Shown piece after piece: positions 13,826-14,031 of a stretch of DNA of 14,031 bases. The notes under the pieces are model-generated. The model ran no database searches. It was not told the origin of the DNA and saw nothing but the letters and a program-made list of their open reading frames with translations. The stretch lies in contig CADBLN010000077.1 of NCBI GenBank assembly GCA_902795525.1, forward strand, positions 1 to 14,031. The letters are read 5' to 3'. Numbering within the stretch: the first letter of the stretch is position 1; each line of letters opens with the position of its first letter. The translations under genes were made by a program, and so were the position numbers. This DNA is from an uncultured Erysipelotrichaceae bacterium (GTDB lineage Bacteria > Bacillota_I > Bacilli_A > Erysipelotrichales > Erysipelotrichaceae).

Positions 13826-14031
13826 ATGGATATCTTAACTAGGGGAACAGCTTTAAATGATGAGGTTAGAGTATTTTGTTGTAGAACAAAAGACCTAGTT
13901 CAACAAGCTAAAGACAATCATGATTTATGGCCAACAGCAGCAGCGGCTTTGGGAAGAGCATTGACGGTTGGCTGTATCATGGGCAGCATGCTTAAGGATA
14001 AGAAAGAAAAGGTTGAAATTCAAATAGATGG
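13826..14031 (+). CDS. hslO: Hsp33 redox-regulated chaperone (partial, N-terminal 68 residues)
   Basis: The frame runs from ATG 13826 off the right edge, showing only the first 68 codons of a protein that is normally about 290 residues. The visible part matches the Hsp33 N-terminus: LTRGTALNDEVRVFCCRTKDL, then HDLWPTAAAALGRALT, then GCIMGSMLKDKKEKVEIQIDG. Hsp33 is a cytoplasmic holdase activated by oxidative unfolding through a C-terminal zinc-binding cysteine motif, which lies outside this window. AGGAG (13812-13816), nine bases upstream, decides the start. TATAAAAT at 13791-13798 could be the -10 region. In Bacillus hslO lies close behind ftsH; here four genes intervene. Confidence 0.92.
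   Translation, partial: MDILTRGTALNDEVRVFCCRTKDLVQQAKDNHDLWPTAAAALGRALTVGCIMGSMLKDKKEKVEIQID

Noticed and set aside
1..14031. CRISPR array, tRNA/rRNA genes, insertion sequences or phage genes
   Set aside because: I saw no regularly spaced repeats, cloverleaf-like conserved arms, transposase motifs or terminal inverted repeats; nearly all sequence is accounted for by coding genes.

Overview
The window is a compact, AT-rich stretch of what looks like the chromosome of a low-GC Gram-positive bacterium (Bacillota). The tilS-hpt-ftsH block followed by hslO, the strong AGGAGG-type ribosome binding sites and the DUF1146 protein all point that way. An Erysipelotrichia-like or related lineage is plausible from the protein style, but I cannot confirm this without a database search. 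Genes are packed tightly: no gene-free stretch exceeds about 85 bases, and I see no rRNA, tRNA, insertion sequence, prophage or CRISPR array.

Left part (1-4858). A DUF1848 protein (minus strand, running off the left edge) and a DNA-alkylation-repair (AlkD-like) protein are transcribed divergently. They start from a 14-bp perfect palindrome carrying one consensus TATAAT box per strand. On each strand the box ends exactly six bases before an ATG, so both mRNAs are predicted to be leaderless. The plus-strand unit continues without a real gap through a DUF1146 small membrane protein, an ABC transporter ATPase, its multi-spanning permease and a CPBP-family intramembrane protease. Together these form a five-gene presumptive operon whose last three genes look like an export or peptide-processing module of unknown substrate.

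Centre (4883-10279). A TagO/WecA-type polyprenyl-phosphate sugar-1-phosphate transferase is followed by a solitary MazF/PemK-fold protein with an N-terminal extension and a His where the family has its catalytic Arg. Then come the core genes tilS, hpt and ftsH. These cover cell-envelope glycan priming, tRNA-Ile modification, purine salvage and membrane protein quality control.

Right part (10316-14031). Where Bacillus carries coaX and hslO directly after ftsH, this genome has a class I glutamine-amidotransferase-like hydrolase, a 24-codon amphipathic micro-ORF with the best Shine-Dalgarno sequence in the window, an adenine deaminase, and a convergent RluA-type pseudouridine synthase. The start of hslO (Hsp33) follows. 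Adenine deaminase (adenine to hypoxanthine) and Hpt (hypoxanthine to IMP) would together form an adenine salvage route.

The observations most worth checking are the back-to-back leaderless promoter and its echoes at tilS and the pseudouridine synthase gene, the micro-ORF, the antitoxin-less MazF-like protein, and the ABC-CPBP cassette. Assignments rest on motifs read by eye; no database search was run.
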